A stretch of 64,000 bases of DNA from Flagellimonas oceanensis (GCF_003992595.1 NZ_RZNA01000004.1:1-64000); one strand, 5' to 3'; positions 50,456 to 60,004 are shown, counted from the stretch's first letter. Notes: generated from the sequence alone by a model not told the origin. Program-made: numbers and translations.

Positions 50456-53212
50456 GGATTCTACTGCAGGTTTCTTGGGATTGCCATCGGCATCGATTTC
50501 TATGATGTCGTCAAAACCAAGTTCATCTAACTTATCAATGATTTCGGCCCTATCTCCTACCATAAACCAGTTTACCTTTCCTGGCTGTACCACTTCGTTG
50601 CTCACTTTTCTGATGTCGTCCACGGAAAGGTTCCTCACGTTCTGATCGTATTTTTGATAGTAGTCATCCGGAAGATCATAACGAACTATATTTTTTACCG
50701 AATTGTTCACTGAACTATTGGTCTCCCATTGACCAGGAAGTTTCAACACCTGATTGGTCTTTACTTTCTCCAATTCTTCACTGGTTGCGGGGCGTGTGGA
50801 TGTGAACTCGGATATTTCCTTTCTTATCTCAGTCACGGATTCCGCCGTTTTGTCGGTTTGCACTGGGGCATAAACGATAAAAGGGCGCTCCTCTTTGGAA
50901 CCAAGTACAAATCCTCCAGCTCCGTAGGACCAGTGTTTATCTTCCCTTAAATTCATATTGATTCGGGAAGTGAAATCCCCTCCAAGAATACTTACCATTT
51001 GTTCCAAGGCTATCTCAGAAACATCGCCATACTTTTCGGTCAAATGTCCTGCCAGAATCACTGATTGTTGGGACTCTGGTCGGTTCATTAAATACAGTGT
51101 GTTCTTGGAATTGGTCTTGGGTTCGTTGAAGGTAATGGTGGGCACATCGCCTCGCTTCCATTTGCCCAATGTTTTCTCCAACTTGGATTTCAACTCGCTC
51201 ATTTCCACATCTCCTGTAACGATCAAAGTGGAGTTGTTGGGCTTGAACCAAGTGTTGTAGAACTCGACCACATCTTCCCTGGTCAACTCAGAAACAGTTT
51301 CTTCATAACCCGTTCCAGTATATGGGTTGCTGTATGGGTGGTCATCGCCGTAAAGATATTTGTTCATTACCCGAAGTGCCATGCCGATAGGTTGGGATTT
51401 CTCTTGTTTTATGTTGTTGATTTGCTCCTTTTGTAACCTATCAAACTCCTTTTGAGGGAAAACAGGGTTGAGGACCACATCCATGAACAGATCTAAACTG
51501 GCATCCAAGCTTGGTTTTAAGGTACTCATGTACACATTGGATTCATCTTGACTGGAGAAAGTGCTCAAAGATGCTCCCAACAATTGAAGTTGTTCGTTTA
51601 TTTCCAAAGAGGTCATATCCTTGGTCCCTTCATCCATCAAATTCATGGCCAAACTTGCCGTTCCGGGGCTGGACAGATAATCGGTCTTGTATCCTGCATC
51701 CGCAACCAAATTTATGATTACCGTAGGTACGCCTTTTCGTTGTGCCAATACCACATCGAGTCCGTTCGAGAGTTGCATACGCTGCAATTCCGGAAATTTG
51801 GAGCTTTTAGGTGTCCCTAGTTCTGGCAACTTGCTTCTGTCTACAGAGGACTCTACAATATCATATTCAGGAAATGGTCGGCAAATCAAGATGTGCTTTC
51901 CTTTGCTAAGCCATTTTTCCGCTGTTTTCCTTAAGTCTTCGGCAGTAGCTTCTTCTACATATTCCAACTGTGTTCTGTAGTAGGATGCATCTCCGTGATA
52001 CGTTTGATTGGAAGCGAGTATGTCAGAGACTCCTCCAAATCCACCAATTCGTTCCAATCCTTTGATGAAACTGGCAAAGTAACTGGCCTTAACCCTTTTG
52101 AGTTCATCCACTGTGGGGCCTTCTTTGATAAACCTTTCGATTTCGGCCTCCAGTTCCTTCTCCAGCTTTGCTGGGTCTTCTCCTTGTTTCACGTTCAAAT
52201 ACGTGATAAACTGGCTTGCAATTTCACTGGATGATTGAAAAGAAACCGCGGAACTGGCCGATTGATCTTGGTAGATGAACTTTTGGTACAATCTTGAATT
52301 CTTCCCACTGCTCAATATAGCGGAAATCAAATCAAAATGAAGGTCTTCCTCTGAGCCAAAGGGAGGTGTGTTCCACGCAAAAAGCACTCTGGTCTCGGGT
52401 ACACGGTCTTGGTATTCTTGACGTGAATCGTAAATCTTATTGGGAATGTTTACCTCTTGCCGTTCCACTGTCGGGCCTGAGGGTATGTCACCAAAATACT
52501 TGATCACTTTTTGATGCACTTCTTCTGCATCAATATCCCCTGCCACGGCAACTACCGCATTGGCAGCACCGTAATAGGATTTGAACCATTCTTGAACGTC
52601 TTCCAATGAGGCTGCGTTCAAATCTTCCATTTCGCCGATAACGGTCCAGGAATATGGATGTCCTTTAGGGTACATGGCCTTGGTCAAATAATCCCACTGC
52701 ATTCCGTAAGGCTGGTTTTCCCCTTGTCTTTTCTCATTCTGAACAACGCCTCGCTGTTCATCCAGTTTTTCCTGGTCAATGGCTCCCAACAAGTGTCCCA
52801 TCCGGTCAGATTCCAAAAACAACACTTGATCCAAAGCGGAAACAGGCACGTTCTGAAAATAGTTGGTCCGATCGTTGTTCGTAGTCCCGTTTAGGTCGGT
52901 TCCCCCAATGCTTTCCAAAGCTTGGAAATAATCGGTGTTGTAGTTTTCACTTCCGTTGAACATTAAATGCTCAAAAAGGTGGGCAAAACCACTTTTCCCC
53001 GGTTTTTCGTTTTTTGATCCTACATGGTACCAAACGTTTACCGCCGCAATGGGTGCTTTATGGTCCTCGTGAACCAAGAGCGTAAGGCCGTTTTTAAGTG
53101 TATACTTTTTGTAATCGATGTCAATGTCATCTGCTTTAAACTGAAATCCTTGTCCAAAGCCCACGGAGCAGGACAAAAGGCCCACAATAGAGGCCAGAAG
53201 TAACTTTTTCAT
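50432..53212 (-). CDS. M16-family zinc metalloprotease, two-domain (insulinase/PqqL type)
   Basis: A 926-residue exported protease with a signal peptide (1-20, ending VGFGQ). The inverted zinc motif HxxEH is His78-Glu81-His82 in GFAHLFEHLMFNGSENYN; the third ligand glutamate is expected in the RGVVQNEKRQ segment. The second M16 repeat (about 490-900) lacks HxxEH, as is usual for paired-domain members, and carries the substrate-binding R/Y-type segment. The substrate is unknown; family members degrade peptides in the periplasm. Its 3' end is a 23-bp tandem duplication. It is transcribed alone. Confidence 0.93.
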   Translation of the reverse strand: MKKLLLASIVGLLSCSVGFGQGFQFKADDIDIDYKKYTLKNGLTLLVHEDHKAPIAAVNVWYHVGSKNEKPGKSGFAHLFEHLMFNGSENYNTDYFQALESIGGTDLNGTTNNDRTNYFQNVPVSALDQVLFLESDRMGHLLGAIDQEKLDEQRGVVQNEKRQGENQPYGMQWDYLTKAMYPKGHPYSWTVIGEMEDLNAASLEDVQEWFKSYYGAANAVVAVAGDIDAEEVHQKVIKYFGDIPSGPTVERQEVNIPNKIYDSRQEYQDRVPETRVLFAWNTPPFGSEEDLHFDLISAILSSGKNSRLYQKFIYQDQSASSAVSFQSSSEIASQFITYLNVKQGEDPAKLEKELEAEIERFIKEGPTVDELKRVKASYFASFIKGLERIGGFGGVSDILASNQTYHGDASYYRTQLEYVEEATAEDLRKTAEKWLSKGKHILICRPFPEYDIVESSVDRSKLPELGTPKSSKFPELQRMQLSNGLDVVLAQRKGVPTVIINLVADAGYKTDYLSSPGTASLAMNLMDEGTKDMTSLEINEQLQLLGASLSTFSSQDESNVYMSTLKPSLDASLDLFMDVVLNPVFPQKEFDRLQKEQINNIKQEKSQPIGMALRVMNKYLYGDDHPYSNPYTGTGYEETVSELTREDVVEFYNTWFKPNNSTLIVTGDVEMSELKSKLEKTLGKWKRGDVPTITFNEPKTNSKNTLYLMNRPESQQSVILAGHLTEKYGDVSEIALEQMVSILGGDFTSRINMNLREDKHWSYGAGGFVLGSKEERPFIVYAPVQTDKTAESVTEIRKEISEFTSTRPATSEELEKVKTNQVLKLPGQWETNSSVNNSVKNIVRYDLPDDYYQKYDQNVRNLSVDDIRKVSNEVVQPGKVNWFMVGDRAEIIDKLDELGFDDIIEIDADGNPKKPAVESVETDIKN

Positions 53213-53456
53213 TTAGGTAGTGTTTTAATTTGATTGATAATAATGAACAATACAATATAGGAAATTGTTTGCAACAAACACCATTTTAAACAGTTAGCTT
53301 AGGAAAAAGCTTTCTTCCTAAAGAAAAAACACCCCTTTTTAATCTAAAAAAGTTGGTTTTACCGTCATCAGGGTATCTGTTTAATTGCTCGGCCCAATAT
53401 TTCTTTATTACTTTGTAATGCCATCGACCACCATTAACTCTATTCTTACTGATTTT

Positions 53457-54035
53457 ATGCAACGAAATAAATTGCACGAGCACATCATATCCTCAGCGGG
53501 AGATCTTTTCTATTCCCAAGGATATAATTCAACGGGGGTCAACGAAATCATAAACAAATGCGATATAGCAAAAGCCACGCTGTACAGTCATTTTAAATCC
53601 AAGGAGGATATCTGTGTGGCTTATCTGAATCAGCGTCACAGTGCTTTCATGGACAGGCTTAAAAGCTATGTTGAAGACAGAAATGAAAGCAGGAGCCAAC
53701 TATTGGCCATTTTTGATTTGTTACGGGACATGTACCTCGAAGAGAATTTTCAGGGCTGTTGGGGGCTTAAGACATTAGGGGAATTATCTCCGGACCAAAC
53801 CATGATTCTTAACGTGATTCAGCAACAAAAAAAGGAACTGCTCCTTTTTTTGGGTGAGATTGTAGGCGATACCATTTCCAATTTGTCCAAAGCGGAAACG
53901 GAAAAAATATCGGGAGGACTTTATCTTTTGTACGAAAGTGCCGTTACCGAAAGCCATTTGTTTAAAAACGACTGGCCCATTTTTATGGCCAAAAGTATAG
54001 CCCCTGCACTGTACCAAGATGTGGAGTTGAAATAA
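53457..54035 (+). CDS. TetR-family transcriptional regulator
   Basis: About 192 residues from the ATG at 53457 (MQRNKLHEHIISSAGDLF). An in-frame ATG at 53418 is rejected because a promoter -7-like TTACTTTG at 53408-53415, preceded by TTG 20 bp upstream, would leave no leader. The HTH is YNSTGVNEIINKCDIAKATLYSHFKSKEDICVAYL. The C-terminal ligand domain has a Cys in NFQGCWGLKTLGEL. It faces the AhpD-like gene, which converges 120 bp away, so it may control a more distant gene or itself. Confidence 0.88.
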   Translation: MQRNKLHEHIISSAGDLFYSQGYNSTGVNEIINKCDIAKATLYSHFKSKEDICVAYLNQRHSAFMDRLKSYVEDRNESRSQLLAIFDLLRDMYLEENFQGCWGLKTLGELSPDQTMILNVIQQQKKELLLFLGEIVGDTISNLSKAETEKISGGLYLLYESAVTESHLFKNDWPIFMAKSIAPALYQDVELK

Positions 54036-54040
54036 AGGAA

Positions 54041-54118
54041 AATGTCAGTTCGAGAGCAGTCGAGAACTATGTATGCCTTGTTTTGACAAAACGACTCGAC
54101 TGCGCCCGATGTGACATT
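54041..54118. repeat. Palindromic dispersed (REP-like) element, copy 2
   Basis: AATGTCAGTTCGAGAGCAGT (from 54041) through 54064 is the inverted partner of 54095-54118, agreeing at most of 24 positions, including AATGTCA at the ends and GCAGTCGAG at the inner part. The loop contains a nested GTTTT-GAC-AAAAC hairpin. It lies between convergent genes and shares the TCGAACTGACA/GACTGCGC core with the element at 50322-50361. Confidence 0.7.
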
Positions 54119-54156
54119 CATATCAGTAATGTTGATATTTATTACCTAAATTTTCA

Positions 54157-54705
54157 TTAGGCTCCTACAGCTTCCAAGGGTTGTGCCACTGGAAAATCAA
54201 CAGGGACTTTTGTAGTGCTGTGTACGTAGTTGGAGATGGTTTTATCTCCCACTAAAACGATAGTATCAATGAGGTTTTCCTTGGTCCATCCTGCAGCGAA
54301 GAAATCATCTACCACTTGTTCGTCTGTTGCACCCCTGTTTTCCGTAATGTTTTTGGCCAATTTTGCCAAAGCATCCAATTTCGCATCAAAAGAGGCTTTG
54401 CCCGCTCTCAATTCCAAAATCTGCTCATCCGTAAAACCGTTCATTTTTCCAATAGCAGTGTGTGCGGATAAACAATAGATACAGTTGTTCACTTGGCTCA
54501 CTGCCAAATTCACGACTTCTTTTTCCTTGGCCTTCAATGAAGTTTTGGCATTGGAAAGGCCTAAATAATTACCCAAGGCATTTTCTGAATGGGCATAGGT
54601 GGCAAAAAGGTTGGGAACAAAGCCCACTGCTTTTTCCAAGTTGTCAAAAATAGCCTGATTGGCCGCACTTACTTCTTCTCTTTTAGGTACATTGATTGTG
54701 CTCAT
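54157..54705 (-). CDS. Carboxymuconolactone decarboxylase/AhpD-like peroxidase family protein
   Basis: A 182-residue protein of the AhpD-fold. The redox motif is Cys75-x-x-Cys78-x3-His82 in NNCIYCLSAHTAIG, with Glu in KEKEVVNLAV. The surrounding LKAKEKEVVNLAVSQVNNCIYCLSAH is typical of CMD-type peroxidases, which reduce peroxides with thiol partners. A small gene and an AraC regulator lie upstream on the same strand, 37 and 288 bp away, suggesting a redox-responsive unit. Confidence 0.9.
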   Translation of the reverse strand: MSTINVPKREEVSAANQAIFDNLEKAVGFVPNLFATYAHSENALGNYLGLSNAKTSLKAKEKEVVNLAVSQVNNCIYCLSAHTAIGKMNGFTDEQILELRAGKASFDAKLDALAKLAKNITENRGATDEQVVDDFFAAGWTKENLIDTIVLVGDKTISNYVHSTTKVPVDFPVAQPLEAVGA

Positions 54706-54741
54706 AATTGTAATTTTTAATATGAATTGTTGTTAAATGGA

Positions 54742-54900
54742 TTAATACGTCTGTACAAAAGGTTGCTCTGCATCACAATAGAAATCGTGATGGTACTTTT
54801 GCTCACAGTGTTCCGAAACCGTTACGGTAGGCGCATCGGTTTTCTGTGATGTTCTGAAAATCTCAATGAGATTGAAAATGGATTTTTCCGTGGGTTTCAT
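54742..54900 (-). CDS. 52-residue miniprotein with Cys/His cluster
   Basis: A short frame (ATG at 54900, stop 54742) between the AhpD-like gene and the AraC regulator, on the same strand. It begins MKPTEKSIFNLIEIF and ends CDAEQPFVQTY. An amphipathic N-terminal helix is followed by EHCEQKYHHDFYCDAE, with two Cys, three His and several acidic residues, which could hold a metal ion or form a disulfide. The base composition and codon use match neighbouring genes and it ends 36 bp before the next start. No known family is recognised. The evidence is composition, position and lack of any other explanation for the 200-bp gap. Confidence 0.55.
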   Translation of the reverse strand: MKPTEKSIFNLIEIFRTSQKTDAPTVTVSEHCEQKYHHDFYCDAEQPFVQTY

Positions 54901-54992
54901 CTTTTATCTGTTTTTTAATTACAGGGCAAAGATGCCCCCAAAAGAGGGGTGGGTGTTAGGAAGGATTTCCCGACGGCTTGACCAATTTTCCC

Positions 54993-55868
54993 TTAGGCCA
55001 CCAAAAGCAGGTTTTCACGGTATTCCGACGGGGTCATTTGGGTCATTTTTTTAAAAAAACGACTAAAATGAGCAGGGTCGTTAAAGCCAAGTTCAAAGGC
55101 TATTTCCTGATTTTGCTTGTCCGTGAAGTTGATAAGTCGCTTGGCCTCCAAAGCAATTCGCTCCAGAATGATCTGTTGGGGGGATTTTTGATTGTAGATC
55201 GCAAAAAGGTTGGAAAGTGTTTTGGGTGACTTGTGCAGCAAATCAGCACAATCCCCCACCTTGCGTTTTGTCTTAAAATGCATATCCACCAAAAAGTTGA
55301 ATCTTCGGATGGTATCAATTTGTTCGTTCCCAAGTGTTTTTACAATGAGTTGTTCCTTGGCCAAACGCGTGCTCATGATAATCAATCTTTTGAGGAGCAT
55401 TTGAAGCATATCGCCTTGGATATTGTCCGGTGTGGAGAATTCTTCAATGAACATATCGTGCAATAGATTGAACTTGCTCAATTGTTCCTGTGGAATGGTA
55501 ATGATCGGGATGTCCTGTGTTCCAAAAAACAGGATTCCATTACAAGACACCTCACTATCATGATCTGATATACAATAAAACTCCCTGTTGAAAAGTATGG
55601 CCGATAGCGGCAAATGGGTTTGAACATAGGAAACATACTGTAGATAGGTTACGGTAATCATTTGGTCGGGCAACAATTCCAAATCCATTCCATCTATCTG
55701 AATGGTTAGTGGGCAATTGTTCCTATTCCACAAAAATTTGATGGTCCTGGAGGTTATGGAGAATCGTTCCTCATCCCTTTTGATATCATCTGTAAACCCT
55801 AAAATGGCCCCTAACCTGGAATCGTTGTACTCGTGTCTCATGAATAAATTGCTCGGTTGTTGAGCCAT
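54993..55868 (-). CDS. AraC-family transcriptional regulator (two HTH C-terminal domain)
   Basis: A 291-residue regulator. The C-terminal domain holds helix-turn-helix motifs: HFKTKRKVGDCADLLHKSPKTLSNLFAIYNQKSPQQIILERI and QEIAFELGFNDPAHFSRFFKKMTQMTPSEYR, with the AraC end pattern. The N-terminal 190 residues form a sensor domain, not the same as the cupin type of the first AraC. Likely first gene of the unit with the miniprotein and the AhpD-like gene, but the gaps (92 and 36 bp) leave space for own promoters. Confidence 0.88.
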   Translation of the reverse strand: MAQQPSNLFMRHEYNDSRLGAILGFTDDIKRDEERFSITSRTIKFLWNRNNCPLTIQIDGMDLELLPDQMITVTYLQYVSYVQTHLPLSAILFNREFYCISDHDSEVSCNGILFFGTQDIPIITIPQEQLSKFNLLHDMFIEEFSTPDNIQGDMLQMLLKRLIIMSTRLAKEQLIVKTLGNEQIDTIRRFNFLVDMHFKTKRKVGDCADLLHKSPKTLSNLFAIYNQKSPQQIILERIALEAKRLINFTDKQNQEIAFELGFNDPAHFSRFFKKMTQMTPSEYRENLLLVA

Positions 55869-55932
55869 TAGTCCCTCTTGGCCATCCTTACTTACAATAT
55901 AGACGGCCTTTCTTCCTATTTTGGGCCAATAA

Positions 55933-55963
55933 AAAAGGCGTGCATAAAAAATGTACGCCTTTT
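55933..55963 (-). terminator. Intrinsic terminator after the pyruvate kinase gene
   Basis: AAAAGGCGTGCAT (55933-55945) pairs with ATGTACGCCTTTT (55951-55963), 13 bp with one G-T pair. On the minus strand it follows the pyk stop at 55986 and runs into T residues. Confidence 0.85.
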
Positions 55964-55985
55964 AAATTTTTTTGATTAAAAACTG

Positions 55986-57428
55986 TTAGAAATTACAGCT
56001 TTCTATTTCTGTTACACGCAAGGTGTTTACCATCCCTTTTTCCTTGATAGGCATGGCCGCCAGGCTTATTAGCATATCTCCCACGTCGAGGAATCCTTTT
56101 TTGCAGGCTATCTGGTTCACATCTTCAATAGTTTGGTCCGTAGACACAAATTTATCGTAATAGAATGCTTTTACGCCCCATAAAAGGTTCAACTGGGTCA
56201 ATATTCTTTTATTCGATGTAAACACCAAAATATGTGCAGCCGGTCTCCAAGCTGAAATCTGGAAAGCGGTGTATCCACTATTGGTCAATGTGGAAATGGC
56301 CTTTGCGGAGATTTCGTTGGCCATAAGGGCCGCATGGTAACAAACTGACTTGGTAATATATCTTTTGGAACGAATATGTGGTGGGTTCTGAGGCACTTTG
56401 ATCAAGCTGGAATTTTCAACGCTCGTTACTATGCTTGCCATTTTCTCAATTACCTGCACGGGATAGTTACCAACAGAGGTTTCCCCAGAAAGCATTACAG
56501 CATCGGCACCGTCCATTACGGAATTGGCCACGTCATTAACCTCAGCTCTTGTTGGAGTTAAACTGGTAATCATGGTTTCCATCATCTGGGTGGCTATGAT
56601 TACTGGAATTCTACCTTTTTTGGCACTCAAAACCAATTTTTTCTGAACCAATGGAACTTCTTGTGCCGGTATCTCCACACCCAAGTCGCCACGAGCCACC
56701 ATAAGTCCGTCCGAGGCCTTAACGATTTCGTCTATATTTTCCAGCGCTTCCGGCTTTTCGATTTTGGAAATCACAGGGATTTTGTGCTCTGTGTGCTCCT
56801 TGATCAAGTTATGGAGATCATATAAATCTTGTGCATGGCGCACAAACGATAATGCAATCCAGTCAACGTCTTGTCCAATGGCAAAAATGGCGTCCTTAAT
56901 GTCCTTTTTGGTAAGAGCTGGCAAAGAAATATTCGTGTTCGGAAGGTTTACCCCTTTTTTGGATTTCAAGGGACCTCCTTGAATAACCGTAGCTACCACC
57001 TCATTATCTCCATTGGTTGATTTCACTTCAAAAATCAGCTTTCCATCATCCAGCAAAATTCGTTCTCCGGCTTTTACATCCCTTGGAAAACTTTGGTAGT
57101 TCATGTATACTCTTTCGGCCGTGCCCTCAAAAGGCTCTCCTGTAACAAAAGTAACTTCATCCCCAGGGGAAACTATGGCCTCACCGCCCATTACACCGAC
57201 CCTTAGTTTAGGGCCTTGTAAATCGGCAAGTATGGCTGTGTTGATTTCCAACTCCTCATTGAGCTCCCTTATCATTTTGATTCGTTCGGCAACATCTTCG
57301 TAAGCAGCGTGGGAAAAATTGATTCTAAACACATCCACACCGGCCAGGATCATTTCCTTAAGAACTTCCTTTTTACTGGTGGCGGGCCCCAGGGTCGCTA
57401 CAATTTTAGTCTTCTTTCTAGTTGGCAT
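55986..57428 (-). CDS. pyk: Pyruvate kinase
   Basis: A 480-residue glycolytic enzyme that converts phosphoenolpyruvate and ADP into pyruvate and ATP. Motifs: KIVATLGPATSKKE, VFRINFSHAAYED, TAILADLQGPKLRVG, the PVISKIEKPEALENIDEIVKASDGLMVARGDLGVEI active-site strand with the catalytic Lys, and GDADAVMLSGETSVGNYPVQ-type C-domain junction. The C-terminal regulatory domain is complete. It is 2 bp downstream of the IPExxxVDY gene, so both are in one unit. Confidence 0.97.
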   Translation of the reverse strand: MPTRKKTKIVATLGPATSKKEVLKEMILAGVDVFRINFSHAAYEDVAERIKMIRELNEELEINTAILADLQGPKLRVGVMGGEAIVSPGDEVTFVTGEPFEGTAERVYMNYQSFPRDVKAGERILLDDGKLIFEVKSTNGDNEVVATVIQGGPLKSKKGVNLPNTNISLPALTKKDIKDAIFAIGQDVDWIALSFVRHAQDLYDLHNLIKEHTEHKIPVISKIEKPEALENIDEIVKASDGLMVARGDLGVEIPAQEVPLVQKKLVLSAKKGRIPVIIATQMMETMITSLTPTRAEVNDVANSVMDGADAVMLSGETSVGNYPVQVIEKMASIVTSVENSSLIKVPQNPPHIRSKRYITKSVCYHAALMANEISAKAISTLTNSGYTAFQISAWRPAAHILVFTSNKRILTQLNLLWGVKAFYYDKFVSTDQTIEDVNQIACKKGFLDVGDMLISLAAMPIKEKGMVNTLRVTEIESCNF

Positions 57429-57430
57429 TT

Positions 57431-57901
57431 TTAAAAGATTAAATTTCTTTTTGATTTTAAGTTTGTCGTGTCCAATGGATATGCGGTAATTACCTTGGCT
57501 ATTTGGTTTATGGATTTTATTTTTTGGGCAAACATGGTTTCATCCGCTGCATCAACCTTCAAAAAATAGTCCACTTCCTTACGCTCTCTCACTAGGTAAT
57601 CGGTTCTCTTGGAAATATTGTTCTCAAAAAGTCCCAATGAAGGAACCTCTTCCTCAACTTCGCACTTGTTCGAAATCAGCGTCCAGTATTCATCGTTTAT
57701 CTCATCGTCCCAATCAAATACGGAGAAAGACATTTGATCGTCCAGATGCAGGTCTTTTTCCATACGTTTTAAGTACAGCCCACAGGTGGAATTTATGGCA
57801 TAGGTAATGGCATAATCTTCCAAGTTACTGTGTATGGCGATAAGAGAAAAACCATCATCGTAGAGGTCTGCCGATATCTTATGCGTTGTTAACATGCCCA
57901 T
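57431..57901 (-). CDS. IPExxxVDY-family protein next to pyruvate kinase
   Basis: A 156-residue soluble protein with the VDYFLKV core (about 122-129) of the Bacteroidetes IPExxxVDY family; here the IPE part reads VRERKEVDYFLKVD. It begins at MGMLTTHKISADLYDDGF (start may be the second Met). The function is unknown, but the gene is a constant neighbour of pyk in this phylum. The gap to rnc upstream is 105 bp. Confidence 0.85.
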   Translation of the reverse strand: MGMLTTHKISADLYDDGFSLIAIHSNLEDYAITYAINSTCGLYLKRMEKDLHLDDQMSFSVFDWDDEINDEYWTLISNKCEVEEEVPSLGLFENNISKRTDYLVRERKEVDYFLKVDAADETMFAQKIKSINQIAKVITAYPLDTTNLKSKRNLIF

Positions 57902-58006
57902 AACACGAACGGTAAATATAGGCTTAATCCAATTGAATGCCTAGTTTATACAAAACAATACACTTCTAAAACAAGCGAAAACGTTTGAGTTTACCATTAT
58001 TTAAAG

Positions 58007-58744
58007 TTACTTGTTTTCAATCTTGTTCTGCAATGCAAAATAGGCTCGTTTGGATGCCTTTTCCTCTGCTTTTTTCTTTGATGTTGCTCTTGCCTTGGCG
58101 AGCATTCTGTCCCCAATGGTAAGTTTTACAGCAAAATGTTTCAGCTCATCATTGCCGGTGTCCTCATACACATTGAAATTGAAAGGTTTTTTCTCTTTCT
58201 GGCACCATTCGATCACCAAACTCTTATAGCTGATGACCTTGCCCTCGAGCTGCTCAATGTCCACATACGGTTCTATTACCCGATCATCTATAAACTTTTC
58301 GCAGTAGGCATAGCCCCTATCCAGATAGATCGCTCCCACTAGGGCTTCAAATACATTCCCGTGAATATTTTCCCCGAAATGTTCTTTGGGAATCCTACTT
58401 TCCACATACTTCAACAGTCCCAAATCCTTACCCAGTTCGTTCAAGTGCTTTCTACTGACCACCTTGGAACGCATTTTTGTAAGATAGCCCTCATCTCCTT
58501 CAGGAACTTCGTTGTACAGATATTTTGAAATGATGGTCCCCAACATAGAGTCGCCCAAAAATTCCAAACGCTCGTAGTTGACCGGATTGCCTTCTGCATC
58601 CTTTTTATTCATGGACCTGTGCAGGAATGCTGTTTTGTAGATTTCCAGATTCTTGGGTTTAAATCCGAGAATTCTTTTCATACCCAAAAAAAAATCCCCA
58701 TCCGTGCTCGGATGGGAATTGAATATTTTGGAGGTAAGTTTCAT
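58007..58744 (-). CDS. rnc: Ribonuclease III
   Basis: A 245-residue endonuclease that cuts double-stranded RNA (rRNA precursors, structured mRNAs). The signature ERLEFLGDSMLG spans 58-69, with Glu61 and Asp65; the second acidic site is in NVFEALVGAIYLDRGY (Glu133). A dsRNA-binding domain fills about 168-242 (SYKSLVIEWCQKEKKPFNF, ending KKKAEEKASKRAYFAL). It is 9 bp from fabF, as in many bacteria. Confidence 0.96.
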   Translation of the reverse strand: MKLTSKIFNSHPSTDGDFFLGMKRILGFKPKNLEIYKTAFLHRSMNKKDAEGNPVNYERLEFLGDSMLGTIISKYLYNEVPEGDEGYLTKMRSKVVSRKHLNELGKDLGLLKYVESRIPKEHFGENIHGNVFEALVGAIYLDRGYAYCEKFIDDRVIEPYVDIEQLEGKVISYKSLVIEWCQKEKKPFNFNVYEDTGNDELKHFAVKLTIGDRMLAKARATSKKKAEEKASKRAYFALQNKIENK

Positions 58745-58753
58745 GTTACAAAA

Positions 58754-60004
58754 CTATCCTATTTTTTTGAAAACCAAACATGCATTGTGCCCTCCAAAGC
58801 CAAATGTATTGCTCATGGCCACTTTTACCTCACGTTCTTGTGCCTTGTTCAAGGTCAAATTCAACGAAGGATCTATTTGCTCATCAACCGTACTATGGTT
58901 GATGGTTGGAGGCACCAAATTATGTTCCATGGCCAAAATGGAAGCAATGGCTTCAATGGCTCCAGCTGCACCCAATAAGTGCCCTGTCATGGATTTGGTG
59001 GAATTGATGTTGATTTCCTTTGCATGGTCTCCGAACACTTTGGAAATGGCCTTGAGCTCAGCTACGTCTCCTAGTGGCGTGGAAGTTCCATGTGTATTGA
59101 TAGCATCAACGTCTTCAGGTTTAAGTCCTGCATTGTCCAAACAATTTTTCATTACTTGAACCACTCCGATACCTTCTGGATGGGGTGCTGTCATGTGATA
59201 GGCATCACTGGACAATCCTCCACCCAAGACCTCGGCATATATTTTTGCGCCACGGGCTTTGGCATGTTCGTATTCCTCAAGAATCAAAGCTCCACCGCCT
59301 TCTCCCAATACAAATCCATCACGTGTGGCGTCGAAAGGTCTGGATGCGGTTTCAGGGCTTTCATTTCTGGTGGATAGTGCATGCATGGCATTGAATCCAC
59401 CCATACCGGCGATGGTCACTGCAGCTTCACTACCTCCCGTTACGATAACGTCGCAATGGCCCAAACGAATATAGTTGAGCGCATCGATCATAGCATTGGC
59501 CGAAGAGGCGCATGCAGAAACCGTAGTGTAGTTAGGTCCCATAAATCCATGTTTTATGGATATGTTTCCTGGTGCTATATCGGCAATCATTTTAGGAATA
59601 AAGAAAGGATTGAAACGAGGGGTGCCATCACCTTCGGCATACCCTATCACTTCATTCTGGAAAGTTTCCAATCCGCCTATTCCTGCTCCCCATACAACAC
59701 CTACCCTAAACTTGTCCACTACGTTCAAGTCTATTCCAGAGTCCGCTATGGCTTCGTCGGAAGATACCAAGGCATATTGGGCAAATCTGTCCAATTTCCT
59801 GGCTTCCTTACGATCGAAAAAATCGGAAGGATCGTACCCTTTAAGCTCGCAAGCAAACTTTGTCTTAAATTTCTCGGTGTCGAAATAAGTAATGGGGGCA
59901 GAACCGCTCTTACCGGTCCGTAGTCCTTCCCAATAAGCTTCCAAATTGTTACCGATGGGCGTTAACGCTCCCATTCCAGTAACTACAACTCGCTTTAACT
60001 GCAT
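58754..60004 (-). CDS. fabF: Beta-ketoacyl-ACP synthase II
   Basis: A 416-residue condensing enzyme that extends acyl-ACP by two carbons with malonyl-ACP. The Cys-His-His triad is Cys165 (TVSACASSANAM), His305 (NTHGTSTPLGD) and His342 (MTGHLLGAAGAIEA), with Lys337 in NSTKSMTGH. The SRPFDATRDGFVLGEGGGAL loop is standard. The acpP gene lies 101 bp upstream, with a strong hairpin between them, and rnc follows directly. Confidence 0.97.
   Translation of the reverse strand: MQLKRVVVTGMGALTPIGNNLEAYWEGLRTGKSGSAPITYFDTEKFKTKFACELKGYDPSDFFDRKEARKLDRFAQYALVSSDEAIADSGIDLNVVDKFRVGVVWGAGIGGLETFQNEVIGYAEGDGTPRFNPFFIPKMIADIAPGNISIKHGFMGPNYTTVSACASSANAMIDALNYIRLGHCDVIVTGGSEAAVTIAGMGGFNAMHALSTRNESPETASRPFDATRDGFVLGEGGGALILEEYEHAKARGAKIYAEVLGGGLSSDAYHMTAPHPEGIGVVQVMKNCLDNAGLKPEDVDAINTHGTSTPLGDVAELKAISKVFGDHAKEININSTKSMTGHLLGAAGAIEAIASILAMEHNLVPPTINHSTVDEQIDPSLNLTLNKAQEREVKVAMSNTFGFGGHNACLVFKKIG

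Noticed and set aside
53418-53456. Earlier ATG for the TetR gene
   Set aside because: A promoter-like element ends 2 bp before it, and the HTH distance is normal from 53457.
59381-59923. 180-codon plus-strand frame inside fabF
   Set aside because: Antisense shadow of fabF; no domain.
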